Assembly (NCBI RefSeq): GCF_001422445.1
Contig: NZ_LMNA01000004.1
Coordinates: forward strand, 175,250 to 239,249
Source: Pseudorhodoferax sp. Leaf274
GTDB taxonomy: Bacteria; Pseudomonadota; Gammaproteobacteria; Burkholderiales; Burkholderiaceae_C
DNA: 64,000 nt
Reading direction: 5' to 3'
The notes beneath the pieces are model-generated. The model saw nothing but the letters and a program-made list of their open reading frames with translations, did no database searches and was not told the DNA's origin. This document shows, piece after piece, positions 43,010 to 51,500 of this stretch (positions are counted from its first letter, which is position 1; each line of letters opens with the position of its first letter). The position numbers and the translations under genes were made by a program.

Positions 43010-43939
43010 TCAGCGCGGTGGTTGGCGAGCGGCCGTTGCGGAGGCCTGCACGCGGTCGCCGACGAGTTGATCGCGGAACGTGGCCATCAACGGCGACCAC
43101 GCGGCCCCCGGCCGGGTCAGCAGCACCAGGGTGCGGCGGAACTCGAGCGCCGGCAAGGCCAGCGCCTCGACACGGCCGTGCCAGGTGCGCAGCACCGAAG
43201 CGGGCACCAGGCCCAGCAGATCGGTGCTGGCCATCAGCCCCAATGCGGCATCGGACATGTAGTCGACCTCCAGCGTGACGCGCGGCTCCGGCACGCGGGC
43301 CTGCTCGAAGACCTGCGTGACCAGGCGGCGCGCGGCGCTCTGGCGGCTCGGCATGACCCAGGCGCAGTCGGCCAGGTGCGCCAGCGTCAGCGCGGCATGC
43401 CGTGCGAGCGGGTGGTCGGCACGCGCCGCGACGCGCACCACCTCGTCGGTCAGGGCGCGCTGGTCGCAGCTGAAGGAGATGCCCGGATAGGACGGCACGA
43501 CGGCCACGTCCAGCTCGGCCTTCGCCACCGCGTCGTTGAGCGCATCGGACTTGCCGATGACCACCGTCAGGCGCAAGCCCGGCCGGTGCCGCACCATCTC
43601 CGCGAGCACCCGCACGACGGGGCCGTCGCTGGCCGCGTTCGTCAGGCCGACGCGCAGCAGCCCTGAGTGCTGCGCCTGCAGGTCGGCAGCAGAGCGCACC
43701 AGCTCGGCGTGGCCGGTGTCGAAGCGACGGGCTGCCTCCAGGAAGAGCTGGCCGGCCGCGGTGAGGCGCGCTCCGTGCGCGCCGCGCTCCAGCAGGTGCA
43801 CGCCGACGGTTGCCTCCAGGCGCCGGATCGCTTTCGAGACAGCGGGCTGCGTCACACCGACGGCCTCGGCCGCGCGCCCCACGTGCCCCTGGCGGGCCAC
43901 TTCGATGAAGTACGCGATGTCGGCTGGGGAAAAGCTCAT
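43010..43939 (-). CDS. LysR-family transcriptional regulator
   Basis: Encodes 309 aa from ATG 43939 (MSFSPADIAYFIEVARQG); the in-frame extension to 44020 is not LysR sequence. The winged HTH covers about residues 1-60, with AAEAVGVTQPAVSKAIRRLE as recognition helix. The ligand domain begins at SGLLRVGLTNAASDGPV. It is encoded upstream of, and in the same direction as, the sulfatase and TctC genes, with 131 bp between, so it probably regulates that pair in response to a sulfated or carboxylated compound. LysR genes are often divergent from targets; this one is not. Confidence 0.93.
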   Translation of the reverse strand: MSFSPADIAYFIEVARQGHVGRAAEAVGVTQPAVSKAIRRLEATVGVHLLERGAHGARLTAAGQLFLEAARRFDTGHAELVRSAADLQAQHSGLLRVGLTNAASDGPVVRVLAEMVRHRPGLRLTVVIGKSDALNDAVAKAELDVAVVPSYPGISFSCDQRALTDEVVRVAARADHPLARHAALTLAHLADCAWVMPSRQSAARRLVTQVFEQARVPEPRVTLEVDYMSDAALGLMASTDLLGLVPASVLRTWHGRVEALALPALEFRRTLVLLTRPGAAWSPLMATFRDQLVGDRVQASATAARQPPR

Positions 43940-44126
43940 CGAGGCGAGTTTGCACGACACCGGACTGCCTGGGTGCACCGGGCGCTTGGGTGACGCTGGC
44001 GGGCCTGCGCGAGGGGCCATGCCGCATCACTGCGGTGTTTTCACCTCCACCGGACGGCGTGCGCAAGCCGGCGCAGTCGTGCCCAGGGTGGGCCGCCGTT
44101 GGCAGTGCGACACGCACCGCCACAAA

Positions 44127-44160
44127 GCAAAAAGCCCACCGATCAGGGTGGGCTTTTTGC
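44127..44160. terminator. Intrinsic terminator downstream of tRNA-Phe
   Basis: GCAAAAAGCCCACC (44127-44140), loop GATCAG, GGTGGGCTTTTTGC (44147-44160) is a 14-bp perfect stem with T5 in either direction. It lies 10 nt past the 3' end of the tRNA gene and ends the minus-strand DUF4390-kinase-regulator-tRNA unit. Confidence 0.85.
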
Positions 44161-44169
44161 TGACTTAAC

Positions 44170-44245
44170 TGGTGGCCTGGGTCGGAATCGAACCAACGAC
44201 ACGCGGATTTTCAATCCGCTGCTCTACCAACTGAGCTACCGGGCC
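44170..44245 (-). tRNA. tRNA-Phe (anticodon GAA)
   Basis: A 76-nt cloverleaf on the minus strand with encoded CCA. D arm GCTCAGTTGGTAGAGC, anticodon stem-loop GCGGATTGAAAATCCGC with GAA, T arm GTTGGTTCGATTCCGAC. The acceptor arms are GGCCCGG and CCAGGCC, which leaves one C-A mismatch at pair 5-68; the other six pairs are good. It begins 20 nt after the response-regulator stop codon, so it is probably processed from the same transcript. Its 3' end faces the accessory region. Confidence 0.96.
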
Positions 44246-44265
44246 GGGAAGCCCACGAGTATATA

Positions 44266-44967
44266 TCAAATCGCGGCGCGTTTGCCGCGAGAAAGATCGA
44301 CACCCAGTTGTTTGAGCTTGCGGTACAGGTGCGTGCGCTCCAGGCCGGTCTTTTCGGCGACGCGCGTCATCGAGCCCCCCTCTTGCGCGAGGTGGAACTC
44401 GAAGTAGGCCTTCTCGAAGCCGTCGCGCGCCTCGCGCAACGGCTTGTCGAGCTCGAAACTCTGGCGTGCCTGCGGGCCGGTATCGACCACGGGCGCCACG
44501 GGGGCAGCACCCAGCGCGCCCGCCATGGGTGCTGCATCGGCGGACTCGACCTTGGCCTCGGCCACGCCGAGGACGGCGCCCGCCAGTGCCGGCTTGCGCA
44601 AGGCGTTGCGGGCCAGCGCCTGCTCCACGGCCTTGAGCAGCTTTTGCAGCGTGATCGGCTTTTCCAGGAAGGAGTGCGCGCCGATCTTGGTGGCCTCGAC
44701 CGCGGTATCGATGGTGGCGTGGCCACTCATCATGATGACCGGCATCGTCAGTGTGCCGGCGCTGGACCACTCCTTGAGCAGCGAGACACCATCGGTGTCG
44801 GGCATCCAGATGTCCAGCAGCACCAGGTCGGGGCGTGCACGTGCGCGAGCGGCGCGGGCCTGGGCCGCGTTCTCGGCCAGCTCGATGTTGTGGCCTTCGT
44901 CGTTGAGGATTTCGGACAGCAGGTCCCGAATCCCCAGTTCGTCGTCGACCACCAGTATGTTTGCCAT
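44266..44967 (-). CDS. NtrX-like response regulator without AAA+ domain
   Basis: Encodes 233 aa from ATG 44967. The receiver domain has the acidic pair Asp8-Asp9, phospho-acceptor Asp52 (LVLLDIWMPDTDG) and the Lys of FLEKPI. A linker of about 60 residues, Ala/Pro-rich, leads to a C-terminal Fis-type HTH (MTRVAEKTGLERTHLYRKLKQLG). The central sigma-54 ATPase of NtrX/NtrC is missing, so it cannot activate sigma-54 RNA polymerase; it more resembles ActR/RegA-type regulators. It is paired with the NtrY-like kinase 43 bp upstream. No clear Shine-Dalgarno before the ATG. Confidence 0.9.
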   Translation of the reverse strand: MANILVVDDELGIRDLLSEILNDEGHNIELAENAAQARAARARARPDLVLLDIWMPDTDGVSLLKEWSSAGTLTMPVIMMSGHATIDTAVEATKIGAHSFLEKPITLQKLLKAVEQALARNALRKPALAGAVLGVAEAKVESADAAPMAGALGAAPVAPVVDTGPQARQSFELDKPLREARDGFEKAYFEFHLAQEGGSMTRVAEKTGLERTHLYRKLKQLGVDLSRGKRAAI

Positions 44968-45010
44968 TTTTTGGGATGAAGCGCAGTTGCCGTTTGCCGT
45001 CAAGGGGCAG

Positions 45011-47290
45011 CTAGGCCGCGCCATCGACGGCGAATGATAACGACACTTGCGCACCGATCACGGCACCATCGACCACGCGGTTTGCAAGGTCGATGCGCGC
45101 ACGGTGTTCGTCGGCGATCTTCTTGACGACCGCGAGCCCCAGTCCGGTGCCGCGCGGCTTGGTCGTGACATAGGGTTCGAACGCGCGCTTGAGCATCGCT
45201 TCGGGAAAGCCGGTGCCCTGGTCGCGCACGGACAGGCGTACGCGCTGCGCCTGCTCGAGCCACTGCGTGCGCAGGCGCACGGCGCCGCCGTCTTCCAGCG
45301 TGGCCGTGCGACCGCAGGCCTCGGTGGCGTCCTGCGCGTTCTGCAGCAGGTTGTGGATGACCTGGCGCAGTTGCTCGGCATCGCCGCGGATGGGCGGGCA
45401 GCGCGCGTCGAGGTCCAGCAGCACGGGAACGGCCGCGCCCTCCTGCGGGTACAGCTGCATGACGTTGTGCACGAGCGCGTTGAGGTCCAGCGGCTTGAGT
45501 TCGGCCGCGGGCAGCCGCGCATAGTCGCGGAACTCGTTGACCAGCCGCTTCATGGCGTCGACCTGCTCGACGATGGTGCGCACGGACTTGGCCAGCAGCG
45601 CGCGCTCGGCCTCGCCGTCCAGCTTGGGTTCGAGCTTCATCTGCAGCCGCTCGGCCGAGAGCTGGATCGGCGTCAGCGGGTTCTTGATCTCGTGCGCCAG
45701 CCGGCGCGCCACCTCGCCCCAGGCCTGGGCGCGCTGGGCCGAGACGATCTCGGAGATGTCGTCGAACACGAGCAGCCGCGTCTGGTCGGGCAGCTGCGCG
45801 CCCCGCGCCAGCAACACCACCGCATCCTGCGAGAACGCCGACTGCGCGGCATGCAGTTCGAAGGGCTGCTGCCAGTGGTCCAGCCCATGGTGGTCGCGTC
45901 CTTCGTCGAGCCGCTCGAACTGGGTCTTCACGCTGTGCGCCAGGACGTCCAGGCCGCCCACCGCGGCCAGCGGCTGGCCTTCGAAGGCGGCCAGCGGCGC
46001 GCGCAGGATGCGCGTGGCGCCGGGGTTGGACGACAGCACGCGGCCATGCGCGTCGAGCACGATGACGCCCGAGGTCAGGTTGTCCAGGATGGTCTGCAGG
46101 TTGGCCCGGGCGTGGTCGAGCTGCTCCATGCTGTGGTCGGCGGCCTGGCGTGCGTCGGACAACTGCTGCGTCATGTCGGCGAACGAGCGCGTCAGTCCGG
46201 CCAGCTCGTCGCGGCTTTGCAGCACGGCCTTGGGCGTGAGGTCGCCGGAGGCCACCTGGCGCACGCCATGGGCCAGCAGCAGCAGCGGGCGGGCCAGCTG
46301 GTTGCCCAGCAGCACCGCGAGCAGCACGGCGCCGAAGACGGCCAGGAACAGGCTCAGCGTCAGCGTGCCGATGTACATGCGCTGCAGGCCGGTGCGCGCC
46401 AGCGCGCGCTCCTGGTATTCGCGGTTGGCTTCCTGCACGGCCAGCGCGTTGTCCACCAGCACCTGGGGCAGGCGCTGGCTGGCCTGCAGGAAGCGCGGCT
46501 CGGCCAGCAGCCCGACGCTGGCACTGGGCACCAGCGCCAGGGCCTTGACGCGGCCTTGCGCGGCGATGCCGGGCACCGGGTCGTCCAGCCCTTCGACCAT
46601 TGCGACCACGCGCTGGTTGCGCGCGCTGCGCAGCTGCTGGGCCGTGACGCGCTCGGGCGTCAGCAGCACACTGGATTGGCCGGCACTGGCGATCAACTGG
46701 CCAGAGGCGCTCCACAGCACCACGTCGCTGGCCGCCAGCTGGTCGCGGATGCGCTCCAGCGCCAGCCCGGCGGCGGCGTCCGGCACCTCGGCCAGCTGGC
46801 CGCTGGCGATGCGGGTCTTGTTGCCCAGGTCGTTGGCCAGCACCTCCAGCGTGGTGCGGCCCAGGTTCACGCCAGCGTCCAGCGCGCCCTCCACCTTCAC
46901 GTCGAACCAGCTCTCGATGGAGCGCGACACGAACTGGTAGGACACGACATAGATCACCAGCCCCGGCACCAGGCCGACCACGGCGAAGATGGCGGCCAGC
47001 TTGACCAGCAGCCGGCTGCCGAAACGCCCGCGCCGCACGCGCACGGCCAGCCGCACCATGGCCCAGAAGATCACGGTGCCCAGCACGCTGGCGACCACCA
47101 CGTTGAGCACGAACAGGCGGGCGTAGTTGCGTTCGTACAGCTCGCGGTTGTTGGTGGCCTGGGTCAGCAGGAACAGCAGCACCAGGCCCAGGCCCAGGAT
47201 CACGGCGGCGCCGATGCCCACGGCCCAGCGCATGGCGCGGGCCCGGCGCGGGTCCAGGCCGCCGGAGGCCTGCGACGCCTCGGCGCTCAC
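45011..47290 (-). CDS. NtrY-like membrane sensor histidine kinase
   Basis: Encodes 759 aa from GTG 47290, which overlaps the DUF4390 stop (GTGA) and is preceded by GGAAGG. Three or four N-terminal membrane helices enclose a periplasmic region; a HAMP-like LLLAHGVRQVASGDLTPKA follows, then a PAS segment (LQTILDNLTSGVIVLDAHG), the HisKA box with phospho-His in RLAHEIKNPLTPIQLSAERL, and the ATPase with VIHNLLQNAQDA, GTGFPEA and KPRGTGLGLAVVKKI. It phosphorylates the adjacent regulator. The signal may be nitrogen or redox; the sequence does not show which. Confidence 0.93.
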   Translation of the reverse strand: MSAEASQASGGLDPRRARAMRWAVGIGAAVILGLGLVLLFLLTQATNNRELYERNYARLFVLNVVVASVLGTVIFWAMVRLAVRVRRGRFGSRLLVKLAAIFAVVGLVPGLVIYVVSYQFVSRSIESWFDVKVEGALDAGVNLGRTTLEVLANDLGNKTRIASGQLAEVPDAAAGLALERIRDQLAASDVVLWSASGQLIASAGQSSVLLTPERVTAQQLRSARNQRVVAMVEGLDDPVPGIAAQGRVKALALVPSASVGLLAEPRFLQASQRLPQVLVDNALAVQEANREYQERALARTGLQRMYIGTLTLSLFLAVFGAVLLAVLLGNQLARPLLLLAHGVRQVASGDLTPKAVLQSRDELAGLTRSFADMTQQLSDARQAADHSMEQLDHARANLQTILDNLTSGVIVLDAHGRVLSSNPGATRILRAPLAAFEGQPLAAVGGLDVLAHSVKTQFERLDEGRDHHGLDHWQQPFELHAAQSAFSQDAVVLLARGAQLPDQTRLLVFDDISEIVSAQRAQAWGEVARRLAHEIKNPLTPIQLSAERLQMKLEPKLDGEAERALLAKSVRTIVEQVDAMKRLVNEFRDYARLPAAELKPLDLNALVHNVMQLYPQEGAAVPVLLDLDARCPPIRGDAEQLRQVIHNLLQNAQDATEACGRTATLEDGGAVRLRTQWLEQAQRVRLSVRDQGTGFPEAMLKRAFEPYVTTKPRGTGLGLAVVKKIADEHRARIDLANRVVDGAVIGAQVSLSFAVDGAA

Positions 47291-47922
47291 CGGGCGCCTT
47301 CCGCCGGCAGCTTGACGCTGGCGCTGGCCGCGATGCTCCATTCGGACTGGCCGACCGCGCCGATCTGGAATGGCCGCGGCAGTTGCGACACATCCAGCCC
47401 GAAGCGAAAGCGCAGCAGGTGCGGGGTGTCGGTGGGAATGTCGGCGGCGCGCGCGACCTGCCAGCGGCCGAAGCGCTGCACACTGGCCAGCGCCTCGGGC
47501 AGCGAGTCGAAGGTCTGTGCCAGCGTGACGCCCAGGCCCGAGGTCTCGATGGGCCGGGGCCCCACGTTCAGGCGCCAGCGCCGCGTGAGCGGCTGGTAGG
47601 CCAGGCGCATGTGGCGGGTGGCGCTGGCCACCGTCTTGTCGGTCCAGTACCAGCGCTCGCGCACGATCTCCGCCTCGGCCACGAAGAACATGGGAATGCC
47701 CTTGTGCAGCGCGTCCTCGACCTGGGAGGACAACTCGAACTGCACCTCGGCGGTCAGTTCCAGCTCGCCATCCACGCGCTGCACCATGAGCTGGGTGATC
47801 GCCGCCGAACCCGCTGCCGGCGCATCGGCCTGCACCCAGGCGCAGGTCAGCAGCAGCAGCGCCAGCCAGAAGCTAGCGCGGGCCTTTCTCCAGCAAACTG
47901 TAAAAAAAACCGTCGTTGTCAC
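47287..47922 (-). CDS. DUF4390 family exported protein
   Basis: Encodes 211 aa from GTG 47922, inside the end of rsmB; the 50-bp overlap is in another frame and no later in-frame start would keep the signal peptide (FWLALLLLTCAWVQADAPAAG). The DUF4390 domain has LTAEVQFELSSQVEDALHKG, FVAEAEIVRERWYW and RRWRLNVGP. The family is regularly found between rsmB and an NtrY-like kinase gene in Burkholderiales, and may modulate the kinase from the periplasm, though its function is not known. It is translationally coupled to the kinase by GTGA. Confidence 0.88.
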   Translation of the reverse strand: MTTTVFFTVCWRKARASFWLALLLLTCAWVQADAPAAGSAAITQLMVQRVDGELELTAEVQFELSSQVEDALHKGIPMFFVAEAEIVRERWYWTDKTVASATRHMRLAYQPLTRRWRLNVGPRPIETSGLGVTLAQTFDSLPEALASVQRFGRWQVARAADIPTDTPHLLRFRFGLDVSQLPRPFQIGAVGQSEWSIAASASVKLPAEGAR

Positions 47923-49198
47923 GCGGACGATTGTCCGGGACGGCCGGCATGGTCGCGGCGCTGCGGGGGATTAAATGGCCGGGCGCTGGCAGCAATCGCG
48001 CCTCACTGTGGTGCGCAAGAAACGTTTCGACGCGCTCGCGCCCTTCGGCCGGAAACACCGAACAGGTGGCGAACAGCAGCCGGCCCCCCGGGGCCACGAG
48101 CGGCCAGAGCGCCCGCAGCAACCGGTCCTGCTGGACCACGAGCTGGGCGATGTCGCTCTCGCGGCGCAGCCAGCGCACGTCGGGGTGGCGCCGCACGATG
48201 CCCGATGCGCTGCAGGGTGCGTCCAGCAGGATGGCGTCGAAGGGCCGCCCGTCCCACCAGGCGGCGACATCGGCGGCGTCCGCGGCGCGCACGTCCGCCG
48301 CCAGGCCCAGGCGCGCCAGGTTCTCGTGGATGCGGGTGCAGCGGGCCGGGTCCACGTCCAGCGCGGTGAGTTCGGCGTCGGCGCACTCCAGCAGGTGGGC
48401 GGTCTTGCCGCCGGGCGCGGCACAGGCGTCGAGCAGGCGCAGCGGGCGGCCCGCCGGCCGGGCCAGGCCGTCCAGCAGCAGCGGCGCGGCCAGTTGGGCC
48501 GCAGCGTCCTGCACCGACCAGGCGCCTTCGGCGTAGCCGGGCAGATCGGGCACCGGCCGCGCGCGCGGCAGCAGCAGGCCGTCCAGGCCGATGGGCCCGG
48601 CCGCGATGCCCTGCGCCTCGAAGCGCGCCCGCAGCGCGGCCACCGTGCTGCGGCGCCGGTTCACGCGCAGCGTCAGCGGCGCGGCGTGGTCGGCGGCCTG
48701 CAGCAGCGCCTGCCAGTCGTCGGGCCAGTCGCGCTGCAGCCGGGCGATCCACCAGCGCGGGTGGTTCCACTGCGCCACCGGGTCGCGCGCGCTGGCCGCG
48801 ACCAGCGCGTCGCGCTCGCGCAGGAAACGGCGCAGGCAGGCGTTCAAAAAGCCGGACTGCGCGCGCGCGCCGCCGCGCCGCGCCGCTTCCACGGCCTGGT
48901 CGACGAGCGTGAACGGCGTGTACGGCGCGTTCGCCTCGTCCCACACCAGCGCCAGCGCCAGGCACAGCAGCGCATCCACGGCCGGAGCCGGCGGGCGCTT
49001 GGCCAGCAGGCTGCGCAGGGCCTCGGCCCGCCCGAGCTGGCGCAAGCCATGGAACAGCAACGCCTGGGCGGCCGGCCGCAAGGGCTGTGCGACCGCCGCC
49101 AGGGCCGTGGTCGCACTCTGGCCGGCGCGCACGGCCTGCAGCGCGCCGGCGGCAGCCTGCAACTGCCGCCACAGCGGCGGGGCCTGCGTCGTGTTCAA
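47873..49198 (-). CDS. rsmB: 16S rRNA (cytosine-967-C5)-methyltransferase RsmB
   Basis: Encodes 441 aa. Start TTG 49198 (MNTTQAPPLWRQLQAA), 4 bp after the fccB stop, with GGGATGAG nearby. The N-terminal NusB-like helical domain (about residues 1-140) is followed by a Rossmann methyltransferase. SAM motif I is LLDACAAPGGKTAHLLE; the two conserved Cys are in DAPCSASG (motif IV) and FATCSVFPAEG (motif VI, nucleophile). It methylates C967 of 16S rRNA. The 3' end overlaps DUF4390 by 50 bp. Confidence 0.95.
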   Translation of the reverse strand: MNTTQAPPLWRQLQAAAGALQAVRAGQSATTALAAVAQPLRPAAQALLFHGLRQLGRAEALRSLLAKRPPAPAVDALLCLALALVWDEANAPYTPFTLVDQAVEAARRGGARAQSGFLNACLRRFLRERDALVAASARDPVAQWNHPRWWIARLQRDWPDDWQALLQAADHAAPLTLRVNRRRSTVAALRARFEAQGIAAGPIGLDGLLLPRARPVPDLPGYAEGAWSVQDAAAQLAAPLLLDGLARPAGRPLRLLDACAAPGGKTAHLLECADAELTALDVDPARCTRIHENLARLGLAADVRAADAADVAAWWDGRPFDAILLDAPCSASGIVRRHPDVRWLRRESDIAQLVVQQDRLLRALWPLVAPGGRLLFATCSVFPAEGRERVETFLAHHSEARLLPAPGHLIPRSAATMPAVPDNRPRDNDGFFYSLLEKGPR

Positions 49199-49202
49199 AC
49201 GC

Positions 49203-50480
49203 TCATCCCAGCACGTCGGCCCAGATGTTCTGCGCCCAGTTCATCGCGTAGACGCCTTCGAGCTCGGTCGGGCCGCTGCTGACGCCACCGGAGCCGGCCA
49301 CGGTCTTGAAGGTCTTGTCGGCCTGGTCGTAGGCATGCACGCTGGCCACGTGGACCACGTTGCGGTCGTCGACGAAGCTGTAGCAGGTGTTGGTCAGCAT
49401 GGGCGCGGGGTTCACGTCCCAGCCGGACAGCTGCGCGACGATGGCCGCGGCAGCCACCTTGCCATGGCTGTTGGCCATGTGGCCGCTCTTGGGCATGGCC
49501 GGCGCGATCTGGATGGAGTCGCCGATCACGAACACGTCGCGCGCGGCGGTCGATTCGAAGCTCTGGTAGTTCACGCCGCACCAGCGGTTGTTGGCCATGT
49601 TGTTGAGGCCGGCCTGCACCGCGATGGCGCCCGCGCGCATGGACGGCAGGGCGTTGATGACCTGGGCCTTGACATCCTCGTGCACCTCGAACTTGACCAG
49701 GCCGGCCTTGCCGTCGACCGCCACGGTCTTGTGCTGGCCCCGGTACTCGACCAGCCCCGGGTATTGCTCGGCCCAGACCTTCTTGAACAGCGGGCCCTTG
49801 GAGGTGACGTCCGGGTTCGCGTCCAGGATCAGCACCTTGCTGCGCGGCTTGAAGTTCTTGAAGTACCAGGCCACCTGGCTGGCCCGCTCGTACGGCCCGG
49901 GCGGGCAGCGGTAAGGCGCCTCGGGGATGGTGATGGCGTAGACGCCGCCGTCGGGCATGGCCTCGAGCTGGCGCCGCAGCGCCACGGTCTCCGGGCCGGC
50001 CTTCCAGGCCTGCAGCACCTGGCCGGACGCATGTGCGGCCTGCAGGCCCTCGATGCTGCCGAACTGCAGCTCCACGCCGGGCGAGACCACCAGCTTGTCG
50101 TAGGCCACCGTGGCGCCACCGGCCAGCTTGACGGTGCGCGCCGTGGTGTCGATGGCGGTGGCGCTGTCGCGCACGCGGACCACGCCATGGCGCCGCGTGA
50201 GCTCGGTGTAGGGCGAGGTGACCTCGGCGATCTGGCGGCTGCCGCCGATGACGAGGTTAGAGATCGGGCAGGAGACGAAGGCCTCGCTCGGCTCGATGAG
50301 CACCACGTCGATCTTGTAGTCGGACAGCAGGCGCACGTACTTGGCCGCGGTGGCCCCGCCGTAGCCGCCGCCGATCACCACCACCTGGGCCCTGGACGGA
50401 ATGGAGCCAGTGCTGGCGCAACCGGCCAGGCCCAGCAGCGCCAGGCCGGCGGACGAATGCAGGAAGGAACGTCGTTGCAT
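49203..50480 (-). CDS. fccB: Flavocytochrome c sulfide dehydrogenase flavoprotein subunit
   Basis: Encodes 425 aa. ATG 50480 is chosen because AAGGAG lies 8 nt before; a GTG nine bases further upstream is too close to it. QRRSFLHSSAGLALLGLAGC combines a Tat motif with a lipobox-like end. The FAD motif is VVVIGGGYGGATAAKYV. The redox-active Cys positions of FccB/SoxF are present in APYRCPPGPYERA and RWCGVNYQSFES, and the C-terminal FAD contact is VFVIGDSIQIAPAMPKSGHMAN. It oxidises sulfide in the periplasm and passes electrons to the cytochrome encoded 12 bp upstream. Confidence 0.93.
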   Translation of the reverse strand: MQRRSFLHSSAGLALLGLAGCASTGSIPSRAQVVVIGGGYGGATAAKYVRLLSDYKIDVVLIEPSEAFVSCPISNLVIGGSRQIAEVTSPYTELTRRHGVVRVRDSATAIDTTARTVKLAGGATVAYDKLVVSPGVELQFGSIEGLQAAHASGQVLQAWKAGPETVALRRQLEAMPDGGVYAITIPEAPYRCPPGPYERASQVAWYFKNFKPRSKVLILDANPDVTSKGPLFKKVWAEQYPGLVEYRGQHKTVAVDGKAGLVKFEVHEDVKAQVINALPSMRAGAIAVQAGLNNMANNRWCGVNYQSFESTAARDVFVIGDSIQIAPAMPKSGHMANSHGKVAAAAIVAQLSGWDVNPAPMLTNTCYSFVDDRNVVHVASVHAYDQADKTFKTVAGSGGVSSGPTELEGVYAMNWAQNIWADVLG

Positions 50481-50492
50481 GGCGGGCACTCC

Positions 50493-50810
50493 TTACTTGG
50501 CCTGGGCCGCGAAGTAGCGGGCGATCTGCGCGATCTGCGCGTCGCTGTAGCCCTTGGCCAGCTGGTGCATGATGGTCGCGCTGCGCGTGCCGGCCTTGAA
50601 CGCGGCCATCTGCGCCGTCAGGTGCTCGGCCGGCATGCCGGCCAGGGACACCACGCTGGAACCCGGCTGCGCCCGGCCCTGCGTGCCGTGGCAGTTGGCG
50701 CAGGTGGCCGCCAGGCTGCGGACGTACAGGGCGTCCTGGTCCTGTGCGGCGGCGGGCATCGCCGTCGCAGCCAGGCTGGCCACCGCGGCCAGCATCATGT
50801 TCCATCGCAT
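50493..50810 (-). CDS. fccA: Monoheme cytochrome c, FccA-like subunit
   Basis: Encodes 105 aa from ATG 50810 with CAGGAGAA before it; the longer open frame upstream overlaps other genes and is rejected. A signal peptide ends near Ala22. One heme site, Cys37-Ala-Asn-Cys40-His41, is present, and Met81 (SATIMHQLAKGY) is the likely sixth ligand. FccA of purple sulfur bacteria has two hemes; this short version has one. It accepts electrons from the FccB flavin and delivers them to the respiratory chain. Confidence 0.92.
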   Translation of the reverse strand: MRWNMMLAAVASLAATAMPAAAQDQDALYVRSLAATCANCHGTQGRAQPGSSVVSLAGMPAEHLTAQMAAFKAGTRSATIMHQLAKGYSDAQIAQIARYFAAQAK

Positions 50811-50911
50811 GGGCAGGTTCTCCTGGGGGTTGCCTGTTTCAGGGGGCCGCCAGTATCCACGACGGCATGCAGGCCCCACAGACATTGTCTGCATATGCTT
50901 AACCGCGCCGG

Positions 50912-51466
50912 CTACAGCACACGTGCGCGCTTGAAGCCGAACAGCCAGGCCAGCAGCACCGCCGGGAATTGCCGCACCGCGCGGTTGTAGACCTCCACCG
51001 CCGCCACATACGCCCGCTCGGCGCCCTGGGCCTGGGTGTTCACGGCCTCCCATTCCGAGCGCAGGGTGGCCACGGGCTGGCCACTGCGCGCGCGCGCCAG
51101 GGTCTCGTCGTCCAGGTACTGCCAGGCCATGGCCAGCACGGCGCGTGCCGCGACGAGGCCGGCCATGGCCGGCGTGTCGGACGGCTTGCCGCGCACGGCG
51201 GCCAGGGACGCCGAGAACTGCGCGCTGGCCGCGCGCAGGTTGCTCCAGGCGTCGCCGGCACGCGGCGGGCCATTGCCCGGTGGCGGCTCGGGCGCATGCT
51301 CGGCCACCCAGGCGGCGTAGCGCTCCAGCTGGGCAACCAGGCTGGCGAAGATGGACCACACCTTGGTGCGCAGCCGCACCAGGCGGTTGTAGGCGCCCAC
51401 GCCCCAGAACAGCAGCACGGCGGCCACGCCGCCCCAGACCAGCCAGGTGCTCCAGGCGGCATGCAT
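50912..51466 (-). CDS. LemA-family membrane protein
   Basis: Encodes 184 aa from ATG 51466, preceded by GGAGAA; the in-frame extension to 51559 would cross the rpoC terminator. A membrane helix (LVWGGVAAVLLFWGVGAYN) leads into the LemA motif YNRLVRLRTKVWSIFASLVAQ and a helical bundle, ending ERAYVAAVEVYNRAVRQFPA. LemA proteins are inner-membrane proteins of unclear function, sometimes near proteases such as HtpX, which is not present here. The N-terminus outside is short; no lipobox. Confidence 0.85.
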   Translation of the reverse strand: MHAAWSTWLVWGGVAAVLLFWGVGAYNRLVRLRTKVWSIFASLVAQLERYAAWVAEHAPEPPPGNGPPRAGDAWSNLRAASAQFSASLAAVRGKPSDTPAMAGLVAARAVLAMAWQYLDDETLARARSGQPVATLRSEWEAVNTQAQGAERAYVAAVEVYNRAVRQFPAVLLAWLFGFKRARVL

Positions 51467-51500
51467 CACGTCTGCTTCTCCATCGGTCCAATACCCACCA

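Noticed and set aside
44170..44245. tRNA-Phe as a proven island attachment site
   Set aside because: No integrase and no convincing direct repeat in the window. TGGTGGCCTGG recurs near 34968 but only inside a hydrolase gene and is too short.
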